A program made the position numbers and the translations under genes. Positions 32,396 to 33,738 of a DNA stretch of 33,738 nucleotides are shown in pieces. Location of the stretch: assembly GCA_013151415.1 (NCBI GenBank), contig JAADII010000050.1:1-33738 (forward strand). Direction: 5' to 3'. The notes beneath the pieces were generated by a model. It was not told the DNA's origin and did not search any database. It saw nothing but the letters and a program-made list of their open reading frames with translations. Numbering within the stretch: position 1 is the first letter of the stretch; each line of letters starts with the position of its first letter. Source of the stretch: Chloroflexota bacterium (GTDB lineage: Bacteria; Chloroflexota; Anaerolineae; J102).

Positions 32396-32881
32396 ATGAG
32401 CAGAAACCAACCCCGCAAACCCCCACGCGGATTTCAGCGTCTGTTGTGGCGCGCGCCCATCTGGCTTTATCGGTTGCATCTGGGATGGCTGCTGGGAAGC
32501 CATTTCCTTTTGCTCACGCACACGGGCCGCAAGAGCGGTTTGCCGCGACAGGCCGTGGTCGAGATCGCGGATTATGATCCCGAAACCAACACCTATTTCG
32601 TGGCCTCGGGCTTCGGACGCAAGTCGGATTGGTATCGTAATATCCTCAAGACGCCGCAGGTCACGATTCAGGTGGGCAACAAGAAGATGGCCGCGGTGGC
32701 CGAGCCGCTCTCGCCAGAGGAATCGGGCGAGATGATGGCGCGCTATGCGCGCAAGCACCCCAAAGCCGCGCGCAATCTCAGCAAGGTGCTGGGCCTGGAA
32801 GTGGACGGCACGGAGGAGGGCTATCGCCAGATCGCGCGCGAGCATATTCCCTTTGTGGCGTTTCATGTTACGCAGGAGTGA
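32396..32881 (+). CDS. Deazaflavin (F420)-dependent nitroreductase-family protein
   Basis: A 161-residue protein of the split beta-barrel family that includes Ddn and other F420-dependent reductases. Diagnostic segments are LLTHTGRKSGLPRQAVV (about 39-55) and YFVASGFGRKSDWYRNIL (about 67-84), which bind the phosphate and deazaflavin part of F420; PFVAFHVT closes the fold. An arginine-rich N-terminus with LYRLHLGWLLG is usual. The substrate is not readable. The ATG at 32396 has GGAGA nine nt upstream; ATG 32381 is an alternative adding five residues. It follows kbl after a hairpin-forming spacer and may be co-transcribed, without an obvious metabolic link. Confidence 0.85.
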   Translation: MSRNQPRKPPRGFQRLLWRAPIWLYRLHLGWLLGSHFLLLTHTGRKSGLPRQAVVEIADYDPETNTYFVASGFGRKSDWYRNILKTPQVTIQVGNKKMAAVAEPLSPEESGEMMARYARKHPKAARNLSKVLGLEVDGTEEGYRQIAREHIPFVAFHVTQE

Positions 32882-33327
32882 AGCGGATGAGGGGACGATG
32901 GACGATAAGACGATGAGACGATAGGCGTTGAGCGGCAAGAAAAACCGTCATTAATGCATTTTTGTTCATAAATAGCCATTTATATCGCTTTTACACGATT
33001 TTCACACGATAAGTAATCAATTTATCGTGTGAAATGCCGTAAAACATCGATAATCCGCTTTGCGTCGATAATTGTGTATTTTTACCGTGAAACACAGCGT
33101 TATTAGCGTGAAGCATTTATAAATGCGCAGACAGGGGTTATTGGCGTTTATGGTGATGGCGATGGTCGATAGGGCGATTTTCCGGCCCAGATGGGGTTTC
33201 GGACGTAAGCAAGTCATAGTCGCTGGGGGTGCGGAAGGGGAGGTTGTGTGGGGAAGACGATGGGACGATGGGACGATGGACGATTTCTCTGCTCGGCCAG
33301 TTTCTGGTTTTCGGGCGGGTTCTTGTT
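32882..33327. other. Gene-free region with GACGATGG-type repeats and an AT-rich block
   Basis: No coding sequence is supported. Two clusters of GACGATGG-like octamers occur at about 32892-32927 and 33254-33284. Between them, about 32940-33140 is distinctly AT-rich compared with the rest of the window and contains the palindrome described separately. The part near 33200-33327 resembles a decayed copy of the tandem repeat that follows. Confidence 0.6.
33000..33034. repeat. Perfect 13-bp inverted repeat in the AT-rich block
   Basis: TTTCACACGATAA (33000-33012) and TTATCGTGTGAAA (33022-33034) are exact inverted copies with a 9-nt spacer. A related TTTTACACGAT precedes it (about 32989-32999) and CGATAA recurs twice within the next 45 bp. 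It could be a protein-binding site; no flanking gene explains it. Confidence 0.8.
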
Positions 33328-33738
33328 CCGACCGTCGTCCAGGTCTGGAAGGCGCTGGGCTAATGGAAATGACAACGAATCAGGGGATGAAGCGAATTGT
33401 TGTCACCAAGGTGGGAAGGGGCGGTGAGGATGGAGTTTTGGGTGGGGAGGGGATGGGGAAATGGGAAGGTGTGGAGGATGGCGCGAATCTTGCTCGGTCC
33501 GAATCCTGGTTCCCAATCTGTGTTAATCTGTGTTCTCGGCCCGACCACCGCCCAGGCCTGGAAGGCGCTGGGCTAATGGAAATGACAACGAATCAGAGGA
33601 TGAAACGAATTGTTGTCACCAAGGTGGGAGGGGGCGGTAAGGATGGAAGTTTTGGGTGGGGAGGGGATGGGGAAATGGGAAGGTGTGGAGGATGGCGCGA
33701 ATCTTGCTCGGTCCGAATCCTGGTTCCCAATCTGTGTT
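33328..33738. repeat. Tandem direct repeat, unit about 213 bp, cut by the window edge
   Basis: The first unit runs from 33328 to 33540 and the second from 33541 to the last base (198 bp seen). Matching landmarks (CTGGAAGGCGCTGGGC at 33345 and 33558; the unit-end sequence CCCAATCTGTGTT at 33512 and 33726) lie 213-214 bp apart. About 95 percent of aligned bases agree by eye. No open frame is shared with a known protein. More units may follow beyond the edge. Confidence 0.9.

Noticed and set aside
31085-32938. Minus-strand open frame of 617 codons
   Set aside because: It lies opposite kbl and the deazaflavin protein gene, both of which have clear family motifs and ribosome-binding sites. The His/Arg/Gln-rich translation is typical of antisense frames in GC-rich DNA.
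33017-33217. 66-codon minus-strand frame in the AT-rich block
   Set aside because: It begins beyond the palindrome, has no ribosome-binding site and no recognisable fold; composition reflects the AT-rich DNA.
33328-33738. CRISPR array
   Set aside because: Units are about 213 bp and contiguous, without short repeats separated by unique spacers, and no cas gene is present.

Overview
The window looks like a stretch of chromosome from a GC-rich, aerobic or microaerobic heterotroph, most probably a Chloroflexota bacterium of the Anaerolineae/Caldilineae kind. Three things suggest this: a very large secreted protein built from BNR (Asp-box) propeller blades with a Thr-Pro linker and an LLYLPLMW segment, a deazaflavin (F420)-type oxidoreductase, and many intergenic palindromes made of 7-8 nt tandem units. 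The assignment is inference from gene content and style; no rRNA or tRNA gene is present to confirm it.

Left part (1-6801, all minus strand): a nucleotidyltransferase cut by the window edge; an acyl-CoA dehydrogenase-etfB-etfA cluster that passes electrons from acyl-CoA oxidation to the quinone pool and ends in a strong terminator; a two-gene operon of a ribbon-helix-helix/DUF5678-like protein and a retropepsin-like aspartic protease, with its own promoter and overlapping palindrome; a membrane-anchored TPR protein of unknown role; and a bacterioferritin. The bacterioferritin terminator ends just before the TPR gene.

Centre (7004-14411, plus strand): a ROK regulator with a near-consensus promoter and a palindromic operator candidate, then a lipoprotein sugar-binding protein, two ABC permeases, a GH66 enzyme and a GH15-like enzyme. 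I read this as import and intracellular breakdown of alpha-1,6-glucan oligosaccharides. No ABC ATPase gene is present. A perfect 15-bp inverted repeat separates the binding-protein gene from the permease genes.

Middle right (14416-23169, minus strand): a dispersed palindromic repeat, an orphan nucleotidyltransferase, a NarL-type response regulator and its membrane histidine kinase (4-nt overlap), a MocR-type regulator, an inositol monophosphatase-family enzyme, and a complete ba3-type (B-family) heme-copper oxidase operon: subunit IIa (a 42-residue gene that is easy to miss), subunit II and subunit I, ending in a UUCG terminator.

Right part (23170-33738): an APC transporter fused to two UspA domains (plus), a second copy of the dispersed repeat, the 1275-residue BNR propeller protein (minus), the tdh-kbl threonine-to-glycine operon and a deazaflavin-dependent nitroreductase-family protein (plus). 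The last 857 bases have no convincing gene. They hold GACGATGG-type repeats, an AT-rich palindromic block and a tandem repeat of about 213 bp that runs off the edge.

No complete mobile element, CRISPR array or RNA gene was found. The most unusual material is the collection of intergenic palindromes, the DUF5678-like/aspartic protease operon, and the GH66/GH15 pair without export signals.
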